Part shown: in pieces, positions 25,421-33,056 of the stretch | Layout of the letters: each line of letters starts with the position of its first letter | Numbering within the stretch: the first letter of the stretch is position 1 | NCBI GenBank assembly: GCA_001787535.1 | Contig: MFXP01000011.1 | Span: 1-63,712 of the forward strand | Length of the DNA stretch: 63,712 nt | From: Candidatus Peribacteria bacterium RIFCSPHIGHO2_01_FULL_51_35 | Lineage (GTDB): Bacteria > Patescibacteriota > Gracilibacteria > Peribacterales > Peribacteraceae | Direction: 5' to 3' | The notes under the pieces: generated by a model | The model's input: only the letters and a program-made list of their open reading frames with translations | Told to the model about the DNA's origin: nothing | Databases searched by the model: none | Program-made: the position numbers and the translations under genes

Positions 25421-25517
25421 GTGTACGAATGTACACCTTCTCTTTTCAACAAGCAAGAGCAATTCCTTTTCCCTACCAGACCTACCTTACTTACCTTACC
25501 TACCTTACTATTCCCCC
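24982..25517. repeat. inverted word-repeat arms (GGTAGGTAC family) enclosing the four-helix-bundle gene
   Basis: Left arm 24982-25032 is built from GGTACGGTAGGT, GGTAAGTAAGGTAGG words. The right arm 25467-25517 holds their complements (CCTACCAGACCTACCTTAC and following). Matching words such as AAGGTAGGTCTGGTAGG occur in both. The 434 bases between the arms hold only the four-helix-bundle gene. A gene-free hairpin of the same family is at 31754-31856. Confidence 0.8.
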
Positions 25518-26078
25518 ATGGATCTCGTCTTTTTTGGTATCCAAGGATCGGGAAAAGGAACACAAGCGAAACGTCTTGCGACTGAGTTTGGCTATGACAT
25601 TTTTGAAGCAGGTGGTGAGCTCCGAAAAATTGCAGCATCCGGATCGGAGCTTGGGATGAAGGTGAAGTCGTATATCGATCAAGGTCATCTCGTGCCACAT
25701 GAAATTATCATGCAGGTGGTGAAAGAAGCGATAGCTGCCAGACCTGCATCGCAGCAGATTTTGTTCGATGGCATTCCACGCGATGCGGATCAGAAAAAAG
25801 ATTTCGATGCGATCATGAAAGAAGTCGGCCGTGATTTTCGATGCATTCATCTTCTGCTGGATCCGGAAGAAGGACTGCAGCGCATCTTCGGGCGTGCGAA
25901 GGCGGAAGGACGTGCGGATGACAGCAATGAAGAAATTATCCGCAGGCGCATGAAAACATTTACCGAAAAGACCATGCCGGTGATTGAAGAATATAAGAGG
26001 GCAGGGAAGGTGATAGAGGTGGATGGACAAGGAACGGTGGAAGAGATCTATGGGGAACTGAAGAAAACCATCGCGTGA
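25518..26078 (+). CDS. adk: adenylate kinase
   Basis: 186-residue short-form adenylate kinase, which interconverts ATP, ADP and AMP in the cytosol. P-loop GIQGSGKGTQAK (residues 7-18), AMP-binding DGIPRDADQKKDFD (family: GFPRT), and the LID stub RAKAEGRADDSNEEIIRRR. It lacks the zinc LID. I start at the ATG at 25518; it is immediately preceded by the right arm of the word repeat, ending in CCCCC. Confidence 0.93.
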   Translation: MDLVFFGIQGSGKGTQAKRLATEFGYDIFEAGGELRKIAASGSELGMKVKSYIDQGHLVPHEIIMQVVKEAIAARPASQQILFDGIPRDADQKKDFDAIMKEVGRDFRCIHLLLDPEEGLQRIFGRAKAEGRADDSNEEIIRRRMKTFTEKTMPVIEEYKRAGKVIEVDGQGTVEEIYGELKKTIA

Positions 26079-26080
26079 GG

Positions 26081-26155
26081 AATGACCAATGACCATAGAC
26101 CATAGACCAACTGTGAATTTTTCTTGGTCATTGGTCATTGCGTCATTGGTCATTT
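26081..26155. repeat. word-repeat hairpin, AATGACC family, copy 2
   Basis: AATGACCAATGACCA on the left and TGGTCATTGGTCATTGCGTC then ATTGGTCATT on the right. The left arm also contains two CATAGAC words that break the pattern. Located two bases after adk and before map. Confidence 0.87.
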
Positions 26156-26166
26156 AATATGTCCCT

Positions 26167-26916
26167 GTGTCACAATTTCAGATTTTTTCACAGGCAGAAA
26201 TAGAATCCCTGCGCAAAGCAGGAAAGATCCTCGCGGCGTGTTTGAAACATTGCGCCGCCGCCGTGAAGCCGGGCATGACGACAAAGGAATTGGATAAGAT
26301 CGCGGAGGAATTTATTGTGTCGCACAACGGTGCGCGTCCTGCGTTCAAAGGTTATCGCAATTACAGGTACACACTCTGCACATCCGTGAATGATGAATGT
26401 GTGCACGGTCTTCCCTCTATTCGCGCCCTGAAAGACGGCGACATCATCGCCATAGACAGCGGCGTTATTGTGGATGATCTCTACACCGATGCCTGCGTGA
26501 GTGTGGGAGTCGGGAAGATTGATGCAAAGACGCAGCAATTTTTGGATGTGACGAAGCAAACACTGGAGATGGCATGCGATCTTGTCGCTCCCGGTGTTCA
26601 CATTGGCGATCTGTCCGCTTGCATCCAAAAGAACGTGGAAATGCATGGGTACAGTTGCGTGCGATCCCTTACGGGTCATGGTCTTGGCAAAACGTTGCAT
26701 CAATTCCCGGATATCCCAAATACGGGCGAAAAGGGGACGGGACCGGTGCTTCCGGTGGGAACGCTGATCGCCATCGAACCCATTACAGCCATGGGCAAAG
26801 GAGGTATACGCGATGGAAACGATGGTTGGACAATCTTAACGGCGGATGGCTCTTTTTCAGCCCATTTTGAGCATACGGTTCTTGTAACGAGCGAGGGTCG
26901 GGAGATAATTGCCTAA
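26167..26916 (+). CDS. map: methionine aminopeptidase, type I
   Basis: 249-residue Map, which removes the initiator methionine from nascent proteins. Metal-ligand motifs are present: IAIDSGVIVDDLYTDACVS (two Asp), LTGHGLGKTLHQFPDIPN (His), IAIEPI (Glu) and FEHTVLV (Glu). It starts with GTG at 26167 (MSQFQIFSQAEIESLRKAG). In the usual place after adk. Confidence 0.95.
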   Translation: MSQFQIFSQAEIESLRKAGKILAACLKHCAAAVKPGMTTKELDKIAEEFIVSHNGARPAFKGYRNYRYTLCTSVNDECVHGLPSIRALKDGDIIAIDSGVIVDDLYTDACVSVGVGKIDAKTQQFLDVTKQTLEMACDLVAPGVHIGDLSACIQKNVEMHGYSCVRSLTGHGLGKTLHQFPDIPNTGEKGTGPVLPVGTLIAIEPITAMGKGGIRDGNDGWTILTADGSFSAHFEHTVLVTSEGREIIA

Positions 26917-27023
26917 AAGTGGTCAGGATGGCATAGGAATGTGTATTAATGATATTTATAAAACATTATTAAAAATATTCAACACAATTTATCTTCCCTC
27001 CAAGTTATTCGCACCTGGCAGGC

Positions 27024-27052
27024 TTGCTGATGCGAAGTTCGCTCTGTAGGAT
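27024..27052 (+). promoter_or_regulatory. putative internal promoter upstream of infA
   Basis: TTGCTG (27024-27029) and TAGGAT (27047-27052) are 17 bases apart, 18 bases before the infA GTG. The 154-base gap after map also holds an AT-rich stretch (26941-26990) with no gene. Moderate box quality. Confidence 0.4.
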
Positions 27053-27070
27053 GCCACGGCTCACTTCCTT

Positions 27071-27376
27071 GTGTCCAAAGACGTCATTGAACTCATCGGC
27101 GTCGTGGAAGAAACATTTCCGAACGCAACCTTCCGCGTTCGCGTGACCAGTGAACAAGCGAAAGATCATGAATTACATTGTCACTTGGCCGGGCGCATGC
27201 GGGTTCACAGAGTCCGCATTCTCCCCGGAGATCGTGTGAAGATTGAAATGACACCGTACGACCTCAAGAAAGGACGCATCGTCTACCGTTTCCTTCCGGG
27301 CGCGATCATCCCAAATCCCAATGCTCCTCCTGCACCTCCGCAGGAAGAGACCCCTTCCCTCGGCACTGCCGCTTAA
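27071..27376 (+). CDS. infA: translation initiation factor IF-1
   Basis: 101-residue IF-1, an S1-fold protein occupying the 30S A site during initiation. The core [20 protein letters not shown] and [15 protein letters not shown] are typical. About 25 extra C-terminal residues are Pro-rich ([15 protein letters not shown]). GTG start with pyrimidine-rich CACTTCCTT just upstream. Confidence 0.95.
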   Translation: MSKDVIELIGVVEETFPNATFRVRVTSEQAKDHELHCHLAGRMRVHRVRILPGDRVKIEMTPYDLKKGRIVYRFLPGAIIPNPNAPPAPPQEETPSLGTAA

Positions 27377-27381
27377 TTCCC

Positions 27382-27498
27382 ATGAAAGTCCGCGCTTCCT
27401 GCAAACGTATCTGCACCGAGTGTCGCTTGATTATCCGCAAGCGCACGCGCCGTATCGTATGCCCAAAAAATCCCAAGCATAAGCAACGCCAGGGGTAA
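27382..27498 (+). CDS. rpmJ: 50S ribosomal protein L36
   Basis: 38-residue L36 (bL36), located five bases after infA as in most bacteria. It begins [15 protein letters not shown] and ends [12 protein letters not shown]. The zinc ligands Cys11, Cys14, Cys27 and His33 match the family. Cys7 is an additional cysteine. It is too short for standard minimum-length gene scans. Confidence 0.96.
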   Translation: MKVRASCKRICTECRLIIRKRTRRIVCPKNPKHKQRQG

Positions 27499-27500
27499 CG

Positions 27501-27649
27501 AACAATGGACAACTGACAATGGACAATTAATTCTTTCTTCCTCATGACTCTTCCGATCACATCTTCCTCTCAGCCTCACCATGGCACGCCTTCCGCATTG
27601 TCCATTGTCCCTGCCTGTCCGGCAGGCAGGCATTGTCCATTTTCAATTC
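27501..27649. repeat. word-repeat hairpin, GACAATGG family, copy 1, with nested palindrome
   Basis: AACAATGGACAACTGACAAT and GGACAATT on the left (27501-27528), GCATTGTCCATTGTCCC and CATTGTCCATTTTCAATTC on the right (27595-27649). The right arm is split by the palindrome CCTGCCTGTCCGGCAGGCAG (27611-27630). It fills the rpmJ-rpsM spacer. Confidence 0.82.
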
Positions 27650-27656
27650 GCTAATC

Positions 27657-28037
27657 ATGCTTCGTATCTCTGGAGTCGTTCTACCGGGTAACAAGCGCAT
27701 TGAGATCGCCCTCACGGCCATTAAAGGCATCGGGCGACCTCTGTCCAAGAGGATCCTCACGGAACTCAGTTTAAATTTAGATACGAAGGCAGATGCACTC
27801 ACGGAACCGGAACAGGCACGGCTTCGCTCCCGCGTCGAAAAAGAACTGACGGAAGGCGAGCTCGTCCGCAAGGTGTCCATGGACATCAAGCGACTCCAAG
27901 ACATTGGCACCTGGCGCGGTTACAGACATCGCAGGAAACTCCCCGTTCGTGGCCAAACGTCCCGCCGCAATGCACGCACCAAGCGTGGCAAGAAGAAGAC
28001 AGGCGGATCCGGACGCACCGTTCTCACCAAGACTTAA
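27657..28037 (+). CDS. rpsM: 30S ribosomal protein S13
   Basis: 126-residue S13 (uS13), in the 30S head contacting the P-site tRNA and L5. Starts at ATG 27657 (MLRISGVVLPGNKRIEIALT). Helix-two-turn-helix KGIGRPLSKRILTEL and the C-terminal basic tail RGYRHRRKLPVRGQTSRRN are conserved. Confidence 0.96.
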   Translation: MLRISGVVLPGNKRIEIALTAIKGIGRPLSKRILTELSLNLDTKADALTEPEQARLRSRVEKELTEGELVRKVSMDIKRLQDIGTWRGYRHRRKLPVRGQTSRRNARTKRGKKKTGGSGRTVLTKT

Positions 28038-28039
28038 CC

Positions 28040-28065
28040 CCTCATCGCGGGTCGAAGACCCGCTC
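28040..28065. repeat. short palindrome GCGGGTCGAAGACCCGC
   Basis: A 7-bp stem (GCGGGTC/GACCCGC) with loop GAA just after rpsM, followed by TCTAC as in the GTAGAG palindrome family. Possibly a processing or attenuation hairpin between rpsM and rpsK. Confidence 0.55.
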
Positions 28066-28076
28066 TACAAATTATT

Positions 28077-28523
28077 ATGGCTGATTCACCTCTCGATCTA
28101 CTGGCAGGACCCGACGCAGCTGAAACTCCCGAAGCAGGAGGGAAGAAGCCTGCGCGAAAAAAGAAAGTGAAGCGCACGGTTCCCATTGCACGCGTCTGCA
28201 TCCATGCCGGTGAAAACAACACCATCGTCACCTTTACAGATCCGCAAGGAAACGTGCTGGCGGGAGCCAGCTGCGGCAGCGCAGGGTTCAAAGGAACCAG
28301 GAAATCGACGCCGTACGCAGCCAAAGTCGCAGCCGAGACCGCCGCCCTCAAAGCCAAGATCTACGGCGTCGAAACCATCAATGTAGAAGTGAGGGGCCTC
28401 GGACCCGGACGCGAACAGGCCATCCGCGGTCTGCAAGGAGCAGGACTCAACTTGGACGCGATTATCGATGTCACTCCCATCGCGCATGGTGGATGTAGGC
28501 CTGCAGGACGACGACGTGTGTAA
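28077..28523 (+). CDS. rpsK: 30S ribosomal protein S11
   Basis: 148-residue S11 (uS11), on the 30S platform at the mRNA exit. The core from [17 protein letters not shown] to the C-terminal [12 protein letters not shown] is conserved. An N-terminal extension of about 30 residues ([18 protein letters not shown]) is longer than usual. Its TAA stop overlaps the first base of the following word repeat. Confidence 0.96.
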   Translation: MADSPLDLLAGPDAAETPEAGGKKPARKKKVKRTVPIARVCIHAGENNTIVTFTDPQGNVLAGASCGSAGFKGTRKSTPYAAKVAAETAALKAKIYGVETINVEVRGLGPGREQAIRGLQGAGLNLDAIIDVTPIAHGGCRPAGRRRV

Positions 28524-28656
28524 TGGACAACTGACAATGAACAATTGACAATTTTTTCTCTCATGAATATCTCTCTTCTCACCTCGGGCAACTCTCAGCA
28601 CTCACACAAGTGCGCGCAAAGCGCGTTGTCAGTTGTCCATTGTCCATTTTCAATTC
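28522..28656. repeat. word-repeat hairpin, GACAATGG family, copy 2
   Basis: AATGGACAACTGACAATGAA and CAATTGACAATT on the left (28522-28552), TTGTCAGTTGTCCATTGTCC and ATTTTCAATTC on the right (28626-28656). The loop is about 70 bases. It fills the rpsK-rpsD spacer. Confidence 0.85.
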
Positions 28657-28657
28657 T

Positions 28658-29275
28658 ATGAAGTATACCGGTCCCAAAGCACGGAAAGTTCGTCGTCACG
28701 GCGTGAACATCTACTACGCCGACAAGTACGACAAGGTCTTGCAGCGAAAACCCTACGGTCCCGGCAAAGGGCCGAAATCGCAACAGAGCAGGCTTTCGGA
28801 ATACGGTCAGCAGCTCAAGGAGAAACAGAAAGCGCGCGACATGTTCGGCCTTTCCGAGAAACAATTCAGCAACCTCTACGCCGTCGCTTCCCGCATGACG
28901 GGACAAACGGGTGATATCCTCAAGCGTTTCCTGGAGGAACGTTTGGACAATGTCATCTTCCGTGCAGGTCTTTCCATGACGCGCATGCAGTCCCGCCAAA
29001 TGGTGGGACATGGACTCTTTACGGTGGATGGCGTGCGCGTCACACGTCCTTCGTACAGGGTTCGCGTCGGCCAAGTCATCACCGTGCGCGCACAGAGCAG
29101 GAGTTCCCCCGTCTTCCCGCCCATCGTCACTGCGCATGACAAATACATGCCGCCATCCTGGCTGAAAGTGGATACTGCGAACTTGAAGATAGAAGTCTCG
29201 GGAGAGCCCGACCAAAAAGACATGGACCAGTCCATCGACATGCGACAGATCATTGAGTTCTACTCACGTAATTAA
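28658..29275 (+). CDS. rpsD: 30S ribosomal protein S4
   Basis: 205-residue S4 (uS4), a 16S rRNA assembly starter with an S4 domain (RLDNVIFRAGLSMTRMQSRQ). Start at ATG 28658 (MKYTGPKARKVRRHG). N-terminal zinc cysteines are absent, as in the zinc-free class. It sits between rpsK and rpoA as usual. Confidence 0.96.
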   Translation: MKYTGPKARKVRRHGVNIYYADKYDKVLQRKPYGPGKGPKSQQSRLSEYGQQLKEKQKARDMFGLSEKQFSNLYAVASRMTGQTGDILKRFLEERLDNVIFRAGLSMTRMQSRQMVGHGLFTVDGVRVTRPSYRVRVGQVITVRAQSRSSPVFPPIVTAHDKYMPPSWLKVDTANLKIEVSGEPDQKDMDQSIDMRQIIEFYSRN

Positions 29276-29283
29276 TCTTTAAA

Positions 29284-29324
29284 AAGATCGACCGTCCGCC
29301 TAGGCGGACGGATCGATCTCTACG
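29284..29324 (+). terminator. hairpin after rpsD
   Basis: GATCGACCGTCCGCC (29286-29300) pairs with GGCGGACGGATCGATC (29303-29318) around TA. No clear T-run follows, so it may be a processing or mRNA-stability hairpin; termination before rpoA would be partial at most. Confidence 0.4.
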
Positions 29325-29357
29325 AACAATTTCAATCATTCTTTTCTCTCCTCTTGT

Positions 29358-30353
29358 ATGCACATCATTCAGGAAGAAATCGGACTCCCGCAGTTCTCGG
29401 TCACTCCCGTGAAAAAAGGGGATACCTCGCACGTGATCTTCACAATTGCGCCGCTTCCACCGGGATATGCAACGACGCTGGGCAACGGGTTGCGCCGCGT
29501 TTTGCTCAGCAGCTTGCCGGGTGCAGCGGTCACTTCCATCCGCATCCACGGTGTGCAGCACGAGTACACCACCATCAAAGGCGTGCGCGAATCGGTGATG
29601 GACGTCTCACTCAACTTGAAGTTGCTGCGGATCCGCAAGCACGGCAAAGAACCCGAAGTGATCACGTTGGAAGCGAAGGGCCCCAAGAAAGTGACGGCCG
29701 CGGACTTAAAAATTTCTTCGGACATGGAGGTCATGAATCCGGATCTGGAGATCCTTAATTTGGAGAAAGGCGCGTCCATCGACATGCAGATCACCATCGA
29801 AAAAGGCGTGGGCTACGTATCCGCATCCGAACGTAACAAGAAGCAGAACGAACCGGGACTCATCTATGTCGACGCCATCTACGGTCCCGTCATCCGCGTC
29901 CGCTACGATGTGGAGGCTGCCCGCGTGGGTCAGCGAACGGACCTGGAAAAGCTCACCATGGATGTGCAGACGAACGGATCGCTCTCCGCAGAGGAAGCCA
30001 TGCAGTTCGCATCGCAATTGCTCCAGAGCTACTTCGGCTACTTCGGCAGCGACAAGAAAGCCGTGGAGCCGGAATTCGTGGCGGATTTCTCCCGCGCCGT
30101 TCCCGAACAAGTGGATGACGCCGCGCATGCGCCGGTAAAGGAGAGCTACACCCCCATCGAGATCCTCAACTTTTCGCCTCGTACGCTCAATGCCCTCATC
30201 AATGCGGGCGTGGGCAGCATCGAACAGCTGACGAAATGCAGCGAAGCCACCCTCAGCAACTTCCGCGGCTTTGGCGCCAAAGCGTTGGATGAAGTGAAGA
30301 AAACGCTTGGGGACCGAGGACTGAAATTGGCAGACGATAACCTCGAAAGTTAG
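29358..30353 (+). CDS. rpoA: RNA polymerase subunit alpha
   Basis: 331-residue alpha subunit. The N-terminal dimerisation domain includes LGNGLRRVLLSSLPGAAV and covers about 1-230. The C-terminal DNA- and activator-binding domain is intact (PIEILNFSPRTLNALINAG, GFGAKALDEVKKTLGDRG). A pyrimidine tract (CTTTTCTCTCCTCTTGT) replaces a Shine-Dalgarno. Confidence 0.96.
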   Translation: MHIIQEEIGLPQFSVTPVKKGDTSHVIFTIAPLPPGYATTLGNGLRRVLLSSLPGAAVTSIRIHGVQHEYTTIKGVRESVMDVSLNLKLLRIRKHGKEPEVITLEAKGPKKVTAADLKISSDMEVMNPDLEILNLEKGASIDMQITIEKGVGYVSASERNKKQNEPGLIYVDAIYGPVIRVRYDVEAARVGQRTDLEKLTMDVQTNGSLSAEEAMQFASQLLQSYFGYFGSDKKAVEPEFVADFSRAVPEQVDDAAHAPVKESYTPIEILNFSPRTLNALINAGVGSIEQLTKCSEATLSNFRGFGAKALDEVKKTLGDRGLKLADDNLES

Positions 30354-30361
30354 CCTGCGGG

Positions 30362-30486
30362 CAAGTTTGCTGGTTTGCTCGTTTGCTGGATTTTCGCCCC
30401 CAAAGGATTGTAATTTCCTCTTAATCGCTGCACACTCTTACCTCCCAAAACGAGCAAACCAAGTAACAAGCAAACTAGCAAACGAA
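30362..30486. repeat. word-repeat hairpin, GTTTGCT family, copy 2
   Basis: GTTTGCTGGTTTGCTCGTTT (30365-30384) on the left, GAGCAAACCAAGTAACAAGC and AAACTAGCAAACG on the right (30452-30485), with a 60-base loop. It separates rpoA from rplQ. Confidence 0.83.
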
Positions 30487-30515
30487 TCTCTGACCGCCAT
30501 CTGAATTAGATCATC

Positions 30516-30932
30516 ATGCGCCACCGTCACTCGAAATTACGGCTCCGCCAAAAACCCGCTCACGCGAGGCTCCTCAAGCGGAACTTGGTGACGTCACTCC
30601 TGCTCTACGAAACCATTCGCACGACGAAGAAACGCGCCGAAGTGATGCAGCCGATTGTCGACCGCATCATCAATCGCGCGAAGAAGAACGAACCGCGCGA
30701 GGCCATCCGCTACGTGAACTTGTACGTTGCGGACAAGAACGCCTGCAAAAAAGTGATGGAAGTGTTCATCAAGCGCTACGCAAATCGCACATCGGGGCTC
30801 ACGCGCATGGTGCCTGCGGGCGCTCGTAAAGGAGATGGTGCAAAATTAGTTGATCTGATGTTTGTGGAGGGAGCTGAAGTCACCGTTGCACCAAAAACTC
30901 CGAAGAAGCCTGCTGCTCCCAAGAAAAAATAA
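30516..30932 (+). CDS. rplQ: 50S ribosomal protein L17
   Basis: 138-residue L17 (bL17) near the exit tunnel. MRHRHSKLRLRQKPAHARLL and the NLVTSLLLYETIRTTKKRAE motif are diagnostic. A short Pro/Lys-rich tail (TPKKPAAPKKK) ends it. Its stop overlaps the rplM start (TAATG). Confidence 0.96.
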   Translation: MRHRHSKLRLRQKPAHARLLKRNLVTSLLLYETIRTTKKRAEVMQPIVDRIINRAKKNEPREAIRYVNLYVADKNACKKVMEVFIKRYANRTSGLTRMVPAGARKGDGAKLVDLMFVEGAEVTVAPKTPKKPAAPKKK

Positions 30933-31357
30933 TGAAGACCTCACACGTTCCCGCACCGGCACCTCTCTGGCATCTCGTGGATGCCGAAGGACAGACGCTG
31001 GGTCGTCTTGCCGCCCGCGTGGCAACGGTGCTGCGTGGCAAACACCGCGCAAGTTTCTCTCCGCATCTGCTCTGTGGCGATCATGTCGTCATCGTGAATG
31101 CTTCCAAGCTTGCGTTCCAACCCAGTAAGTTCCGCCGGAAGACGTACATCGACCATACCGGCTACCCCGGAGGACTCTCCCGCACACCGCTCAAAAAAAT
31201 GATGGAAGAAAAGCCGGAGCAAGTGATCATCCGCGCCGTGCGCGGCATGCTCCCGTACAATCGTCTCAAGCCTCTCATGCTCAAACGCTTGCACGTCTAT
31301 AAAGATGATAAGCATGCGTATGCCGCACAGAAGCCTGTTTCCCTTACCCTGCCTTAA
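30932..31357 (+). CDS. rplM: 50S ribosomal protein L13
   Basis: 141-residue L13 (uL13). It contains WHLVDAEGQTLGRLAARVAT, HLLCGDHVVIVNASK and the GMLPYNRLKPLMLKRLHVYK signature. One-base overlap with rplQ, two bases before rpsI. Confidence 0.96.
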   Translation: MKTSHVPAPAPLWHLVDAEGQTLGRLAARVATVLRGKHRASFSPHLLCGDHVVIVNASKLAFQPSKFRRKTYIDHTGYPGGLSRTPLKKMMEEKPEQVIIRAVRGMLPYNRLKPLMLKRLHVYKDDKHAYAAQKPVSLTLP

Positions 31358-31359
31358 TT

Positions 31360-31752
31360 GTGACTCCCCAGTACCACTACAGTGCCGGCAAACGAAAAAC
31401 CTCCATCGCCCGCGTCAAACTCACGCCCGGCGGTTCCGGAGAAGTGCTTGTGAATGGCAAGAAGATCAAAGACTACTTCCATGGCATCCAGATAGAGAAT
31501 GCGGTGGCACCGCTGGTGCTGACAGGTCAGAAAAGTTCTTACACGGTCGAAGCGATGATCCAAGGTGGCGGCAAATCCTCCCAAAGTGATGCGCTGCGCC
31601 ATGGTATCAGTCGATGCTTGCTGCTCATCAACCCCGACCATCGCCATGACTTAAAACGCGCAGGGTTCCTCCGCCGCGACGCGCGCATCAAGGAACGAAA
31701 GAAGCCGGGTCTCAAGCGCGCGAGACGTGCGCCGCAATTCTCGAAACGTTAA
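31360..31752 (+). CDS. rpsI: 30S ribosomal protein S9
   Basis: 130-residue S9 (uS9), whose C-terminal tail touches the P-site tRNA. YHYSAGKRKTSIARVKLTPG and the terminal ARRAPQFSKR are canonical. GTG start at 31360. Last gene of the ribosomal run; a GGTAGG-family hairpin follows. Confidence 0.96.
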   Translation: MTPQYHYSAGKRKTSIARVKLTPGGSGEVLVNGKKIKDYFHGIQIENAVAPLVLTGQKSSYTVEAMIQGGGKSSQSDALRHGISRCLLLINPDHRHDLKRAGFLRRDARIKERKKPGLKRARRAPQFSKR

Positions 31753-31753
31753 A

Positions 31754-31856
31754 AAGGTCAGGTAAGTCCGGTAGGTATGGTAGGTCAGGTAGGTTTTTCG
31801 GCTGCATCAAAATTGCCCCTACCTTACATACCTTACTTACCATACCTACCTTACAA
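31754..31856. repeat. word-repeat hairpin, GGTAGG family, gene-free copy
   Basis: AAGGTCAGGTAAGTCCGGTA and following words (31754-31794) face CCTACCTTACATACCTTACT and following words (31818-31855). It is the same word family as the arms around the four-helix-bundle gene at 24982-25517, but with a loop of about 25 bases and no gene. Confidence 0.85.
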
Positions 31857-31870
31857 TCCGATCAAGCTTG

Positions 31871-32236
31871 TTACGCCTCGACCGTGATGGCCATTTTGAC
31901 GTAGTACAAACTCTTCCCATCCTCGGTGTCGAGAATGAATTTGGCGTCGAGTTCACTGAGTTGCATGATGGTCTGGCACATTTTCAAGAGCATCTGCGGA
32001 GGCAAACTGATGCCCGATTCCAGACACGTGGCACAGAGTCCTGCGGCATCCTTGGAGCGAAGGTACGGTTCGCCGTAATCCACAATGACGGAGTACAGAC
32101 TCTCCTGCACGTTCACGACGAAGCGCTCAATGTATGGCTCCAAGTCATCGACGGGGATCTCGTGCACTTCCGGAAGAGCCTCCAAGATGTCCAGGTCACT
32201 GTGGATGGCATGAGCGATACAAGCGTCGATTGTCAT
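31871..32236 (-). CDS. 121-residue protein of unknown function
   Basis: A soluble protein I do not recognise. It is acidic and helical (DILEALPEVHEIPVDDLEPY), with three Cys, two of them in GLCATCLESG, which alone does not make a zinc site. It has a good promoter of its own (TTGAAT-N17-TATCAT with extended TGC). It converges on the rpsI end and is followed by the word-repeat hairpin. Confidence 0.62.
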   Translation of the reverse strand: MTIDACIAHAIHSDLDILEALPEVHEIPVDDLEPYIERFVVNVQESLYSVIVDYGEPYLRSKDAAGLCATCLESGISLPPQMLLKMCQTIMQLSELDAKFILDTEDGKSLYYVKMAITVEA

Positions 32237-32268
32237 AGTGTGTTTGGGTGTGTTTGAGAAATCCTATT

Positions 32269-32297
32269 ATGATAGCAAAAATAGCCGAATTATTCAA
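32269..32297 (-). promoter_or_regulatory. promoter of the 121-residue gene
   Basis: Minus strand TTGAAT (32292-32297), 17 bases, TATCAT (32269-32274), with TGC directly before the -10 (extended -10). Predicted leader of about 26 bases, so this gene is not leaderless. Confidence 0.55.
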
Positions 32298-32332
32298 GTG
32301 TTTTAATGTGAATCCTACTTCACCTGTGTTTG

Positions 32333-32683
32333 CTATTTCGACAAGTTCTTCAGCATTGCCACAACGGTCTTTTCGAGTACAGGAAGCCCTTTTTCTATTG
32401 TGTCCCAGATTGTTGTGAGGTCGATTTCAGAGTAATCATGAACGATAATATTGCGCATGCCAATGATTTGCTTCCATGGGATTTCTGCGTATTGCCCCTT
32501 CATGGATGAAGGGAGCTTTGCTGCCGCTTCCCCTACAATGGAAAACTGGCGAATAACGGCATCTTGCGTCTTTTCATCTTTAAAAAACAGATCCCTGCTT
32601 TCTTTGGTATAGGCTCTGATCTTTCCAATTGCAGAGACAATGTCGTGGAGATAGACGCCATAATCTTTCTTTGCCGCCTTCAT
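32333..32683 (-). CDS. hepT: HepT-type toxin (HEPN RNase)
   Basis: 116-residue HEPN-domain protein (DUF86). The active-site motif R-x4-H-x-Y is intact: RNIIVHDY, with Arg77, His82 and Tyr84. In studied HepT-MntA pairs HepT is the toxin, an RNase, and MntA blocks it by AMPylating the tyrosine of this motif. It follows the mntA gene with a four-base overlap, so both belong to one operon on the minus strand. Confidence 0.85.
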   Translation of the reverse strand: MKAAKKDYGVYLHDIVSAIGKIRAYTKESRDLFFKDEKTQDAVIRQFSIVGEAAAKLPSSMKGQYAEIPWKQIIGMRNIIVHDYSEIDLTTIWDTIEKGLPVLEKTVVAMLKNLSK

Positions 32684-32967
32684 AAAGAACGGGCTTCGGC
32701 AAAAATGCGATCTCGCAGCATCGGTTTGATGGAACGTGCCGGAACCACATCAACCTTTCGCTTGAGAGCATCCTCCAGATCAATCTTCAGTCCGGAGAGA
32801 TCAAAAAGACTCATCCCTTCCGGCAGATCAATAAGAAGATCGACGTCACTTGTTTTGCGCTGCTCACCACGCGCGAAAGATCCGAAAATGCGCACATTGC
32901 TCACGCCATATTCTTGTGTGATTTTAAGAACGATGGGGCGCAGCTTCGCTATCGTGGACGGGCTCAT
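32680..32967 (-). CDS. mntA: MntA-type nucleotidyltransferase antitoxin
   Basis: About 95-residue minimal nucleotidyltransferase. The motif GSFARGEQRKTSDVDLLID carries the GS and the D-x-D metal pair. I start at MSPSTIAKLRPIVL (32967), the typical family N-terminus; in-frame ATGs at 33000 and 33015 would add 11 or 16 basic residues. It precedes hepT, overlapping by ATGA, giving a type VII toxin-antitoxin pair. It lies about 90 bases from an insertion sequence, fitting a mobile accessory patch. Confidence 0.83.
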   Translation of the reverse strand: MSPSTIAKLRPIVLKITQEYGVSNVRIFGSFARGEQRKTSDVDLLIDLPEGMSLFDLSGLKIDLEDALKRKVDVVPARSIKPMLRDRIFAEARSL

Positions 32968-33056
32968 CCTTTTTGCCTTTGTTGATCGTTTCGTGCGCAT
33001 GAGATGAGATCTCATTTTACCATATTGAGATCAAGGGCGCATCAAAGGGCTTCCTG

